Source of the DNA: Chloroflexota bacterium
GTDB taxonomy: Bacteria; Chloroflexota; Limnocylindria; Limnocylindrales; CSP1-4
Direction of reading: 5' to 3'
Length of the DNA: 7,443 nucleotides
NCBI GenBank assembly: GCA_021802185.1
Contig: JAKAAV010000107.1
Span: 1-7,443, forward strand
A model generated the notes under the pieces. The model did not search any database and was not told the origin of the DNA. It worked only from the letters and a program-made list of their open reading frames with translations. Shown piece by piece: positions 1 to 5,849 of the stretch. The position numbers and the translations under genes were made by a program. Position 1 is the stretch's first letter, and every line of letters begins with the position of its first letter.

Positions 1-106
1 GCCGGTCGAGCGCGAGCCTCGCGTTGTCCGTCGGGTGCCCCTTCGCCTCCGCGAGCCGCCGGATCTCCTCGCGCGCTCGCTCGGCGGCCGGACCGTGCGT
101 CGCCAC
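1..106 (-). CDS. Unidentified protein, N-terminal fragment (runs off left edge)
   Basis: This minus-strand reading frame is open from position 208 to the window edge. The only reasonable start seen is a GTG at 106-104, inside the leftmost copy of the 44-bp repeat. The 35 visible residues begin VATHGPAAERAREEIRRL, an Arg/Glu/Ala-rich stretch expected to form a helix, and continue through KGHPTDNARLALDR. Almost every third codon position is G or C, which supports real coding. No clear Shine-Dalgarno precedes the GTG; the upstream sequence is repeat DNA. The gene lies in the same direction as the acetyltransferase and about 190 bp downstream of its stop. I do not recognise the family from this fragment. 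The true start could lie elsewhere if the repeat inserted into an older, longer gene. Confidence 0.5.
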   Translation of the reverse strand, partial: MATHGPAAERAREEIRRLAEAKGHPTDNARLALDR

Positions 107-325
107 GCGTGCCCGCCCGCCTACCGGCGACCGTACCGGAGCGTCGCCACGCGTGCCCGCCCGCCTACCGGCGACCGTACCGGAGCGTCGCCACGCGTGC
201 CCGCCCGCCTACCGGCGACCGTACCGGAGCGTCGCCACGCGTGCCCGCCCGCCTACCGGCGCCCGTACCGGAGCGTCGCCACGCGTGCCCGCCCGCCTAC
301 CGGCGCCCGTACCGGAGCGTCGCCC
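97..325. repeat. 44-bp tandem repeat (minisatellite), five full copies plus a partial
   Basis: Copies start at 97, 141, 185, 229 and 273, each exactly 44 bp and beginning GCGTCGCCAC; a sixth copy starts at 317 and degenerates after about eight bases. The copies are identical except for one base: copies 1-3 read GGCGACCGT and copies 4-5 read GGCGCCCGT. Each unit contains the palindrome CACGCGTG and two TACCGG words 14 bp apart. There are no spacers, so this is a minisatellite, not a CRISPR array. Because 44 is not a multiple of three, the reading frame changes from copy to copy. Each copy carries a CTA (minus-strand TAG), so the array gives a stop in every minus-strand frame (at 297, 253, 209, 165 and 121). 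The plus strand has no stop in any frame, which creates long spurious open frames. The near-identity of the copies points to recent slippage or unequal-crossover expansion. Confidence 0.97.
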
Positions 326-995
326 GCGCGGGCTCCCGGTCGAGCGCGGCCATGTCCTCCGGCGCCCGGTCTCCGCTCGCAACGTCGTCCTCGCGCGAGC
401 GGCGCCCGTCCCCGCTGCGTCGTCCCCAGCCCGACCGCCACTCGCCCTCGAGGATGCCCATGTGGATCTCGTCCCAGTACGCGCCGTCGCGCCACAGCGC
501 CTCGCGGCTGCGCCCCTCGACCCGGAACCCGACCTTCTCGTACGCGCGGATGGCCCGCGCGTTGAACTCGAAGACGCTGAGGCCGACGCGGTGGAGCCCG
601 AGCACCTCGATCGCGTGGCCGACCATGAGCGCGGTCGCTTCGGTCCCGAGTCCCTGCCCCCAGCTGTCCCGCTCGCCGACGGTGATGTGGAACAGGACGG
701 TGCCGTTGTCGGGGTCGAGCGCGCTGAGCGTCGTCGTCCCGATCAGTCGGTCGTCGTCCGCGCGGTGGATCGCGTACGCGAACGCGTCCGGCGAGAGGAG
801 TCGCGACTGGAAGAACCGACGGACCTCCTCGTCCGACACGGGTCCCACCTGGAACCGGGTCAGGCGGGCGACCTCCGGATCCCGGTACCAGCGGAGCACC
901 GCGGGGAACTGGTCCGGCCGGTGCCGCTGGAGGTAGACGCGGCGTCCTCGGATCATCTCGGGGTGCCAGCGCGTCGGATCGAGGTCGAGGGCCAT
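297..995 (-). CDS. GNAT family N-acetyltransferase (RimJ/RimL-like)
   Basis: The 232-residue product looks like an Acetyltransf_3/RimJ-type enzyme, which transfers an acetyl group from acetyl-CoA to an amino group; the substrate cannot be told from sequence. Visible landmarks are the acetyl-CoA pyrophosphate loop S111-WGQGLGTEA (Q-x-x-G-x-[GA] type, residues 114-119), the preceding strand LFHITVGERD (101-110), and the C-terminal motif NARAIRAYEKVGF (145-157). The fold should be complete by about residue 187 (EGEWR). Residues 188-232 are an Arg/Gly/Asp-rich tail, and the last eight or nine residues and the TAG stop are encoded by the 44-bp repeat. The start at 995 is chosen because it precedes the conserved domain and lies 9 nt after a minus-strand -10 (TAGCAT). 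There is no clear Shine-Dalgarno. It is divergent from the DNA ligase; co-function is not implied. Confidence 0.9.
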   Translation of the reverse strand: MALDLDPTRWHPEMIRGRRVYLQRHRPDQFPAVLRWYRDPEVARLTRFQVGPVSDEEVRRFFQSRLLSPDAFAYAIHRADDDRLIGTTTLSALDPDNGTVLFHITVGERDSWGQGLGTEATALMVGHAIEVLGLHRVGLSVFEFNARAIRAYEKVGFRVEGRSREALWRDGAYWDEIHMGILEGEWRSGWGRRSGDGRRSREDDVASGDRAPEDMAALDREPARATLRYGRR

Positions 996-1002
996 CGCGG
1001 GG

Positions 1003-1018
1003 CGATGCTATACCATCG
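1003..1018. promoter_or_regulatory. Divergent promoter: back-to-back -10 elements for acetyltransferase and ligase
   Basis: The 28-bp gap between the two start codons holds an imperfect palindrome at 1003-1018, arms CGATG and CATCG around TATA. It contains a plus-strand -10 candidate TACCAT (1011-1016), 7 nt before the ligase ATG, and a minus-strand -10 candidate TAGCAT (1010-1005), 9 nt before the acetyltransferase ATG. With transcription starting about 7 nt after a -10, the ligase mRNA would be leaderless and the acetyltransferase mRNA nearly so. No convincing -35 or ribosome-binding site is visible on either strand. The assignment is inferred from motif and spacing. Confidence 0.55.
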
Positions 1019-1023
1019 CCCGC

Positions 1024-2685
1024 ATGCGGCCGTGGGCTGAGACCGCGTCGGACGTCGCGGGGACATCGCGGACGTCCGAGAAGATCGCGCTGCTCGCCGA
1101 GTACCTCAGGTCGCTGGATCCCGACTCCCTGGCCGTCGCCTGCGTGTTCTTCACCGGTCGGCCGTTTCCTGCCGCCGACCCTCGATCCGCCGGAGTCGGG
1201 TGGGCGGCCGTGCGCGAGGCGGTCGAACGCGTGGCGAGTGCGCGACCCGGCGCGTTCGGGGAGGTATACGACCGGTCGAGCGACCCGGGACGGGCGGCAT
1301 ACGACCTGCTGGCGGCGCGGGATGCCGAGCGTGAACGGCTCGGCGAGCGCGTCACGCACCCCGACGCCTCGCTACCCGAGGTCCAGGCGGCGTTCGCGGC
1401 GATCGTCGAGGCCAGGCGGCCCGCGGCTCGCGTGGACCTGCTCGCCGCGCTCCTCGAGCGGCTCGACCCGCTGGCCGCGATGTACGTCGTGAAGGTGCTC
1501 GGCGGGGAGCTGCGGATCGGCCTGCGCGAGGGGCTGGTGGAATCCGCGATCGGCAGCGCGTTCGGCCGGCCGGTGGCGGAGGTGCGGCACGCGGTGATGG
1601 TTACCGGCGACGTCGGCGAGGCCGCGCGGCTCGCGCGCGACGACCGGCTGCGGGAAGCGCGTCCGTCGCTGTTCCGACCCCTGCAGCCCATGCTCGCCTC
1701 GCCCGCGCGCGACGCCGACGAGATCGCGCGGCGCATGCCGGCTCCGATGTGGGCGGAGGACAAGTACGATGGGATCCGGGCGCAGATGCACAAGCTCGGG
1801 GAGGACGTCCGGCTGTACAGCCGTGACCTGCACGACGTCACGCGGCAGTTCCCGGACGTCGCGGACGCCGCACGTCCGATGTCGTGGGACGGGATCCTCG
1901 ACGGCGAGCTGCTCGTCATGGACGACGCGTCGATCCTGCCGTTCGCGCGGCTCCAGAACCGCCTCGGTCGCGTCGCGCCGTCGCCCGCGATGCTGGCCGA
2001 GGTGCCGGCCGGGTACGTCATCTTCGACGCGATCGCGCTGTCGCCGGCACCCGGCGAGCCGGTCATCCCGCTGCTCGACGCCCCGCTGACCGAGCGGCGC
2101 GCGCGCCTGGAGTCGCTCGAGCGGCCCGACCGGATCGTCCTCGGCCACCTCGAGCATCCGGATTCCGCGGCCGGGCTCGACGCGGCGTTCGACGCCGCGC
2201 GAGCACGCGGCAACGAGGGACTCGTCGTCAAGGACCCGACGAGCCTGTACACGCCGGGCCGGCGCGGGCTCGCATGGCTGAAGCTCAAGAAGGCGCTCGC
2301 GACGCTCGACTGCGTGGTGGTCGGAGTCGAGGTCGGGCACGGGAAGCGGCACGGCGTGCTGTCCGACTACACGTTCGCGGTCCGCGACGACCGGCCGGGG
2401 CACGAGGGCGCGCTCGTGACCGTGGGCAAGGCCTACAGCGGGCTCACGGACGCCGAGATCGCGGAGATGACGCGCTGGTTCGAGGCGCACACCCTCAGGC
2501 GGCTCGGCAGGTACCGTCTCGTCGAGCCGACGGTCGTCGTCGAGGTGGCGTTCGACCGGATCCAGGCGTCGACACGGCACGCGTCGGGGTACGCGATGCG
2601 CTTCCCGAGGATCGCGCGGCTGCGGCCCGACAAGCGGCCGGACGAGGCCGACACGCTGTCGACGGTGGCGGGTCTCGCGACCTGA
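1024..2685 (+). CDS. lig: ATP-dependent DNA ligase (LigB/archaeal-like)
   Basis: The 553-residue protein seals nicks in duplex DNA using ATP through a lysine-AMP intermediate. Domain order: an N-terminal helical DNA-binding domain (about 10-210), the adenylation core (about 220-425) and an OB-fold (about 428-545). Visible motifs are motif I EDKYDGIR with catalytic Lys247, motif III DGELLV (293-298), motif IIIa YVIFD (331-335), motif IV EGLVVKD (398-404), motif V LAWLKLKK (416-423) and a motif VI-like RFPRIARLRPDK (526-537). All key residues are present, so it should be active. Length and three-domain form resemble mycobacterial LigB and archaeal ligases, not the shorter core of LigD or LigC. 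No Ku, primase or phosphoesterase gene lies nearby, so a role in non-homologous end joining is not supported here. Start ATG 1024 fits a leaderless mRNA. Confidence 0.96.
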   Translation: MRPWAETASDVAGTSRTSEKIALLAEYLRSLDPDSLAVACVFFTGRPFPAADPRSAGVGWAAVREAVERVASARPGAFGEVYDRSSDPGRAAYDLLAARDAERERLGERVTHPDASLPEVQAAFAAIVEARRPAARVDLLAALLERLDPLAAMYVVKVLGGELRIGLREGLVESAIGSAFGRPVAEVRHAVMVTGDVGEAARLARDDRLREARPSLFRPLQPMLASPARDADEIARRMPAPMWAEDKYDGIRAQMHKLGEDVRLYSRDLHDVTRQFPDVADAARPMSWDGILDGELLVMDDASILPFARLQNRLGRVAPSPAMLAEVPAGYVIFDAIALSPAPGEPVIPLLDAPLTERRARLESLERPDRIVLGHLEHPDSAAGLDAAFDAARARGNEGLVVKDPTSLYTPGRRGLAWLKLKKALATLDCVVVGVEVGHGKRHGVLSDYTFAVRDDRPGHEGALVTVGKAYSGLTDAEIAEMTRWFEAHTLRRLGRYRLVEPTVVVEVAFDRIQASTRHASGYAMRFPRIARLRPDKRPDEADTLSTVAGLAT

Positions 2686-2785
2686 CTTCGCCACCGCGGT
2701 GCGCCTGCGTGTGGTGCGCCCTGTGCGACGAACGCGGCGCTGCGACGTCCTCGCGACACGCCTTCCCGCCCGTGCCCCGGAGACG

Positions 2786-2791
2786 CATACT
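2786..2791 (+). promoter_or_regulatory. -10-like element upstream of the 183-residue gene
   Basis: The hexamer CATACT ends exactly 7 nt before the ATG at 2799, the same spacing as the plus-strand -10 candidates before 1024 and 4252. It matches the TAnnnT consensus except at the first base. No Shine-Dalgarno lies between it and the ATG (intervening bases CTCGCCC), so a leaderless transcript is likely. It sits in a 113-bp gap after the ligase, which suggests the gene has its own promoter. Confidence 0.45.
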
Positions 2792-2798
2792 CTCGCCC

Positions 2799-3350
2799 AT
2801 GGATCGACTCGTCTTCGGTCGCACGTCGGCGCTGGCCGAGACTCCCGATCTGCTCTCGGGCCACCTCCGCCAGCTCGTCCTCTACACCGATACGTTCGTC
2901 ATCCACGGATCCCTCCAGACGCGGGCGCGGCGCCTCACGGACGCCCTGAACTCCGCGGACGAGCCGTTCTTCGTGATGGAGGACGTCGCGTTCGAGGCAC
3001 ACACCACCGGGGCGACGGTCGACCGGGCGGGGTACGCCCAGATCAACCTCGCGACCGTGCTCTTCGCCCACGAGCCGGGCGGGGTCGTCGAGACGCTGCC
3101 GGAACTGCGCACGGTCAAGGTGACGGAACGAGCGCTCGTCAGCCTGCCCCCGTTTCGGATCGTCGGGAACATCCACGTGCTTCCCGAGCGCAGCCTGCGG
3201 GACGCGCTCCGCGAGCTGGTCGGCCGGTTCGTGCCCGTGACCGACGCGACGTACTGGTCGGACGAGCTCGGCATCCCCCGGACCGCGGTCCCGATGCTCG
3301 CGTTCAACCACGAGCGCTCGCAGATCCTGGCGCCGTACCTCGTGGAATAG
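2799..3350 (+). CDS. Conserved hypothetical protein with two DUF6812-like halves
   Basis: The 183-residue product has no signal peptide or membrane segment and is probably cytoplasmic. It is built from two related halves. Half one (about 31-90) has F33-V-I-H-G37, then L46-T-D48-A-L50, then F57-F-V-M-E-D62. Half two (about 117-178) has F119-R-I-V-G123, then L133-R-D135-A-L137, then F144-V-P-V-T-D149. The offset is 86-87 residues throughout. The pattern (hydrophobic strand with Gly, Leu-x-Asp-Ala-Leu helix, Phe-hydrophobic strand ending in Asp) resembles the small DUF6812-type domain that I recall from Chloroflexota; that naming is from memory and unverified. The biochemical role is unknown. 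ATG 2799 was chosen over upstream in-frame positions because good coding begins there and a -10 lies 7 nt before it. It converges on the rhodanese gene 40 bp downstream. Confidence 0.85.
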   Translation: MDRLVFGRTSALAETPDLLSGHLRQLVLYTDTFVIHGSLQTRARRLTDALNSADEPFFVMEDVAFEAHTTGATVDRAGYAQINLATVLFAHEPGGVVETLPELRTVKVTERALVSLPPFRIVGNIHVLPERSLRDALRELVGRFVPVTDATYWSDELGIPRTAVPMLAFNHERSQILAPYLVE

Positions 3351-3355
3351 CCCAG

Positions 3356-3375
3356 GTTCGGCGAACGGGCCGAAC
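3356..3375. terminator. Weak hairpin between convergent genes
   Basis: GTTCGG (3356-3361) and CCGAAC (3370-3375) can pair around an 8-nt loop. The hairpin fills the 39-bp gap between the convergent 183-residue gene and the rhodanese gene, so it could stop transcription from both sides. There is no T-tract on either strand, so the call rests on position and pairing only. Confidence 0.3.
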
Positions 3376-3389
3376 GGCCGGGCGCCGGA

Positions 3390-4232
3390 TCAGCGGTTGA
3401 GCGGGAGATCCATCCGCGCGCCCCATTCCGCCCAGCCGCCGTCGTACACGGCGACGTCGCCGAACCCCACGAGCGCGAGAGCCAGCGCGACCTTGCTCGC
3501 GCCGATGCCGGCCGAGTCGTACACGACGACCCGCCGGTCCCGCGACAGGCCGGCACGCGCGAAGATCCGCGAGAGCGCCTCGGGTTCGAGGAAGTGCTGG
3601 CCGTCGTCGGCCGTCACCAGCGTCGCGGAGACGTTCACGGCACCCGGCAGCCGGCCGAGCCGCGTGGCGTCACCCTGCCTGCCCGCCCAGTCGGCCGGGG
3701 CGCGCGCATCCACGACGTCGACGTCGGGCGAGCCGACGAGGCCGCGCACCTCGGACGTCGACAGCCGCCGCCGCGGGTCGACGCGAGGCGTGAACGTCGC
3801 CGGTTCGACCGAGAGCTGCGCCGTGCTCGACGGCCGCCCGCTGGCGACCCATGCCGGCCACCCGCCATCGAGCACGCGCGCGGACGCGACCCCGTACGTC
3901 TGGAGACCCCACCACACGCGGCTCGCGTACAACGATCCGGTGTCGTCGTAGCAGACGACCGTCGCGCCGTCGCCGACACCGGCCCGCGCCATGGCCGCGG
4001 CGAACCGCTCGGGCGAGGCGAGCTGGAGGGGAGCGGTCTCGCGGCCATCGGCCAGCACGGTCATCCAGTCGAGGAACACGGCCCCGGGGATGTGCGATCC
4101 AGCGTAGAGCGCGTGACCGGAGCCGTCCGGGCGCCACCGGCAGTCGAGGAGCCGCACGGACTGCCGCAGGATGTGCTCGGCGACCCAGTCGACGGTCGCA
4201 AGCAACTCGGGGCGGACGAAGGTGCCGGGCAT
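3390..4232 (-). CDS. Tandem-rhodanese sulfurtransferase homologue lacking the catalytic cysteine
   Basis: The 280-residue protein has the two rhodanese domains of thiosulfate or 3-mercaptopyruvate sulfurtransferases. The N-terminal, normally inactive domain (about 1-135) shows SHIPGAVFLDW (46-56), the Asp-bearing loop YDDTGSLYASRVWW (95-108) and VLDGGWPAW. The C-terminal domain (about 150-275) shows GRLPGAVNV (193-201) and VYDGGWAEWG (262-271). In active enzymes the C-terminal loop reads Y-C-x-x-G-x-[TR]-A; here it is Y238-D-S-A-G-I-G-A-S, so the sulfur-carrying Cys is Asp239 (GAC at 3518-3516). The only cysteines are C31 and C94, both in the N-terminal domain. It therefore probably cannot form a persulfide in the usual way and may bind rather than transfer a substrate. 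The start at 4232 was preferred to an ATG at 4244 because a -10 (TATGAT) covers the latter. Confidence 0.9.
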   Translation of the reverse strand: MPGTFVRPELLATVDWVAEHILRQSVRLLDCRWRPDGSGHALYAGSHIPGAVFLDWMTVLADGRETAPLQLASPERFAAAMARAGVGDGATVVCYDDTGSLYASRVWWGLQTYGVASARVLDGGWPAWVASGRPSSTAQLSVEPATFTPRVDPRRRLSTSEVRGLVGSPDVDVVDARAPADWAGRQGDATRLGRLPGAVNVSATLVTADDGQHFLEPEALSRIFARAGLSRDRRVVVYDSAGIGASKVALALALVGFGDVAVYDGGWAEWGARMDLPLNR

Positions 4233-4238
4233 GGCCGG

Positions 4239-4245
4239 TATCATA
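4239..4245. promoter_or_regulatory. Symmetric two-way -10 for rhodanese and aminotransferase genes
   Basis: The core GTATCATAC (4238-4246) is a perfect odd palindrome. It yields TATCAT on the plus strand (4239-4244) and TATGAT on the minus strand (4245-4240). Each hexamer ends exactly 7 nt before its own ATG (plus 4252, minus 4232). Transcription from either strand would begin at or next to the A of the start codon, so both mRNAs should be leaderless. Neither side shows a good -35 or a Shine-Dalgarno. Because the two -10 hexamers share five of seven base pairs, the two directions probably compete for one polymerase. Confidence 0.65.
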
Positions 4246-4251
4246 CGGGCG

Positions 4252-5634
4252 ATGGAGCCGCCCGAGCCCGACGAGCGGAGCCGGCTGGAGCGGCTCAGGG
4301 AGCAGCTTCCCGCCCTCCAGTCGTCGATCTACCTGAACACGGGGACGTCCGGCCCGATCCCCGTCCTCGCCGACGCCGCGATGCGCGAGATCCTCGACTA
4401 CGAGCTGCGCTTCGGACGCGCCACGCTCGACGCCTACGAGGACCTGGTCGCTCGCATCGCCGAGTGCCGCGCGGTGGTCGCCGCCATCCTCCACGCGATG
4501 CCCGACTCCGTCGCGCTCACACGGTCCACGACGGACGGACTCAACGCCGGCCTGTGGAGCCGCGAATGGCGGCCGGGCGACGAGATCGTGACGACGAACC
4601 TGGAGCATCCCGGGCTCCTCGGGCCGCTGGCGGCTCTCGAGGAGCGCGGCGTGCGCGTTCGCGTCGCCGACGTCGGCGACGGCGGTGACGACGACCGGAC
4701 GGTCGGTGCGATCGAGGAGCACGTGAACGCGCGGACGTCCGCCATCGCCCTGTCGCACGTGTCCTGGGTGACGGGCGCCGTGCTGCCGGTCGCGAGGATC
4801 GCGGCGCTGGCGCGGTCCGTCGGGGCCTGGTCGATCGTCGACGGCGCGCAATCGGCCGGGGCCATCGACGTCGATCCCGCCGCGCTCGGCGCGGACTTCT
4901 ACGCGGTGCCCGCCCAGAAGTGGCTGCTCGGCCCGGAGGGGATGGGCGCGCTGTGGGCGTCGGGACGCGCGATCGACGAGGCGAGACAGGCGTACGCGGG
5001 GTGGTGGACGACGGACGAGTCGACGTCGCACCCGCCGGTGTCGGGGATCCCGACCGCGGCCCTGCGCGTGCCCGCGTCGGCGAGGCTGCGCGCCGAGCCT
5101 CCGAGGGTGGCGCCGTCTCCGACGCCGGCCGGTCGAGCCGGGGGAGCGTGGGGCGAACCTCCGGACGACCGCCTGCCTCGTCTCGGGCTTCGGCCGTGGG
5201 CGGACGCGCGGCGCTTCGACACGACCGGGTTTCACCGTCCATCGGTCGTGGGGTTCGCCCGGAGCGCCGGGTGGCTCGCGATGCATGTCGGGCTGCCCTG
5301 GATGCACGAGCGGAGCGCGCGTCTCGCGTGCGCCGTCGCCGACGAGATCGCGGCGATTCCGGGCGTCAGCGTGCTCACGCCGCGGAACCGGATGGCGACG
5401 CTCGTCTCGTTCCGGGTCCACGGCTGGACGTCCGACGAGGCCGTCGAGGCCATCCGGCGGCATTCGTTCGCGACGCTGCGCACGCTTCCCGGCGCCGAAG
5501 CGCTCCGCGCGAGCGTCGGGTGGTTCAACTCGGAGGCGGAGCTCGGTCGGTTCCTCGACACGGTCCGGCTTGTCGCCTCGCACACGCCCGAATCGCTTCC
5601 GCGCCGCGGCGACCTGACGATCCTCTCCGAGTAG
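4252..5634 (+). CDS. Class V PLP-dependent aminotransferase-fold enzyme with low-complexity insertion
   Basis: The 460-residue product has the fold-type I PLP signature of the NifS/isopenicillin-N-epimerase group: YLNTGTSGPIP (27-37), RSTTDGLN (91-98), a ring-stacking region around LEHPG (117-121), HVSWVTG (169-175), DGAQSAGAIDVD (197-208) with the PLP-binding Asp, AQKWLLGPEG with Schiff-base Lys223, FHRPSVVG (327-334) and the carboxylate-binding ALRASVGWFN (R419). Cysteine desulfurases carry a catalytic Cys in the C-terminal loop; here that loop is FATLRTLPG with no Cys (only C72 and C360 exist), so desulfurase activity is unlikely and a lyase, epimerase or aminotransferase role fits better. 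Residues about 254-313 are a Pro/Arg/Ala-rich insertion between TTDES and LRPWADARRF, longer than I would expect there. ATG 4252 was chosen for its 7-nt distance from the -10. The substrate is unknown. Confidence 0.9.
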   Translation: MEPPEPDERSRLERLREQLPALQSSIYLNTGTSGPIPVLADAAMREILDYELRFGRATLDAYEDLVARIAECRAVVAAILHAMPDSVALTRSTTDGLNAGLWSREWRPGDEIVTTNLEHPGLLGPLAALEERGVRVRVADVGDGGDDDRTVGAIEEHVNARTSAIALSHVSWVTGAVLPVARIAALARSVGAWSIVDGAQSAGAIDVDPAALGADFYAVPAQKWLLGPEGMGALWASGRAIDEARQAYAGWWTTDESTSHPPVSGIPTAALRVPASARLRAEPPRVAPSPTPAGRAGGAWGEPPDDRLPRLGLRPWADARRFDTTGFHRPSVVGFARSAGWLAMHVGLPWMHERSARLACAVADEIAAIPGVSVLTPRNRMATLVSFRVHGWTSDEAVEAIRRHSFATLRTLPGAEALRASVGWFNSEAELGRFLDTVRLVASHTPESLPRRGDLTILSE

Positions 5635-5685
5635 GCCGGCCACATGGCCGCCGGGGCGCGGCGCGAGGCCGACGGTCCGTGGCCG

Positions 5686-5701
5686 TTCACCCCACGGTGA
5701 A
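5686..5701. terminator. Short hairpin after aminotransferase gene
   Basis: TTCACC (5686-5691) and GGTGAA (5696-5701) pair perfectly around the loop CCAC, 51 bp after the aminotransferase stop. It has no T-tract. The remainder of the 215-bp gap 5635-5849 shows no credible gene; it contains an imperfect copy (16 of 18 bases, at 5703-5720) of the aminotransferase 3' end at 5613-5630. The terminator role is tentative. Confidence 0.25.
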
Positions 5702-5839
5702 GCCTGACGATCCTGCCCGACGGTGCTGGTCGGCTGACGCGAGCGCGGCTCGCCGGGCTGACATGCCGCTGGCACGAACGGGCGTACGCGCCCCGAACGC
5801 GCGTGGAGCCCGCCGCTGTTCCATGGGACGGTCTCGCAT

Positions 5840-5844
5840 GGAGG
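5840..5844 (+). promoter_or_regulatory. Shine-Dalgarno GGAGG deciding the start at 5850
   Basis: GGAGG lies 5 nt before ATG 5850. Two in-frame ATGs further upstream (5823 and 5838) lack such a site, and 5838 overlaps it. Among the complete genes here, this is the only one with an obvious ribosome-binding site, in contrast to the leaderless-looking starts at 1024, 2799, 4232 and 4252. Confidence 0.75.
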
Positions 5845-5849
5845 ATCGG

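Noticed and set aside
97..325. CRISPR array
   Set aside because: The 44-bp units abut directly with no spacers, and no cas gene is present.
24..1040. Long plus-strand open frames across the repeat and opposite the acetyltransferase
   Set aside because: They are open because the repeat has no plus-strand stops and because GC-rich coding DNA rarely stops on the opposite strand. The opposite strand carries a recognisable GNAT domain, and these translations are Pro/Arg-rich with no motif.
1024..2685. LigD-type end-joining ligase
   Set aside because: The protein has the N-terminal helical domain of LigB or archaeal ligases and no primase or phosphoesterase domain; no Ku gene is nearby.
4233..4244. 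Rhodanese start four codons upstream (ATG at 4244)
   Set aside because: That ATG lies inside the minus-strand -10 hexamer TATGAT; the ATG at 4232 is 7 nt beyond it, matching the other starts.
4171..4251. Aminotransferase start upstream at 4171
   Set aside because: The extension overlaps the rhodanese N-terminus and encodes no conserved residues; the ATG at 4252 has the promoter spacing.
4252..5634. Cysteine desulfurase (NifS/SufS/IscS)
   Set aside because: There is no Cys in the C-terminal catalytic loop, so only the fold class is supported.
3670..5775. Very long minus-strand open frame opposite the aminotransferase
   Set aside because: It is an Arg/Pro-rich mirror of a real gene. The plus strand carries PLP-enzyme motifs throughout, and the true minus-strand gene in the left part is the rhodanese in another frame.
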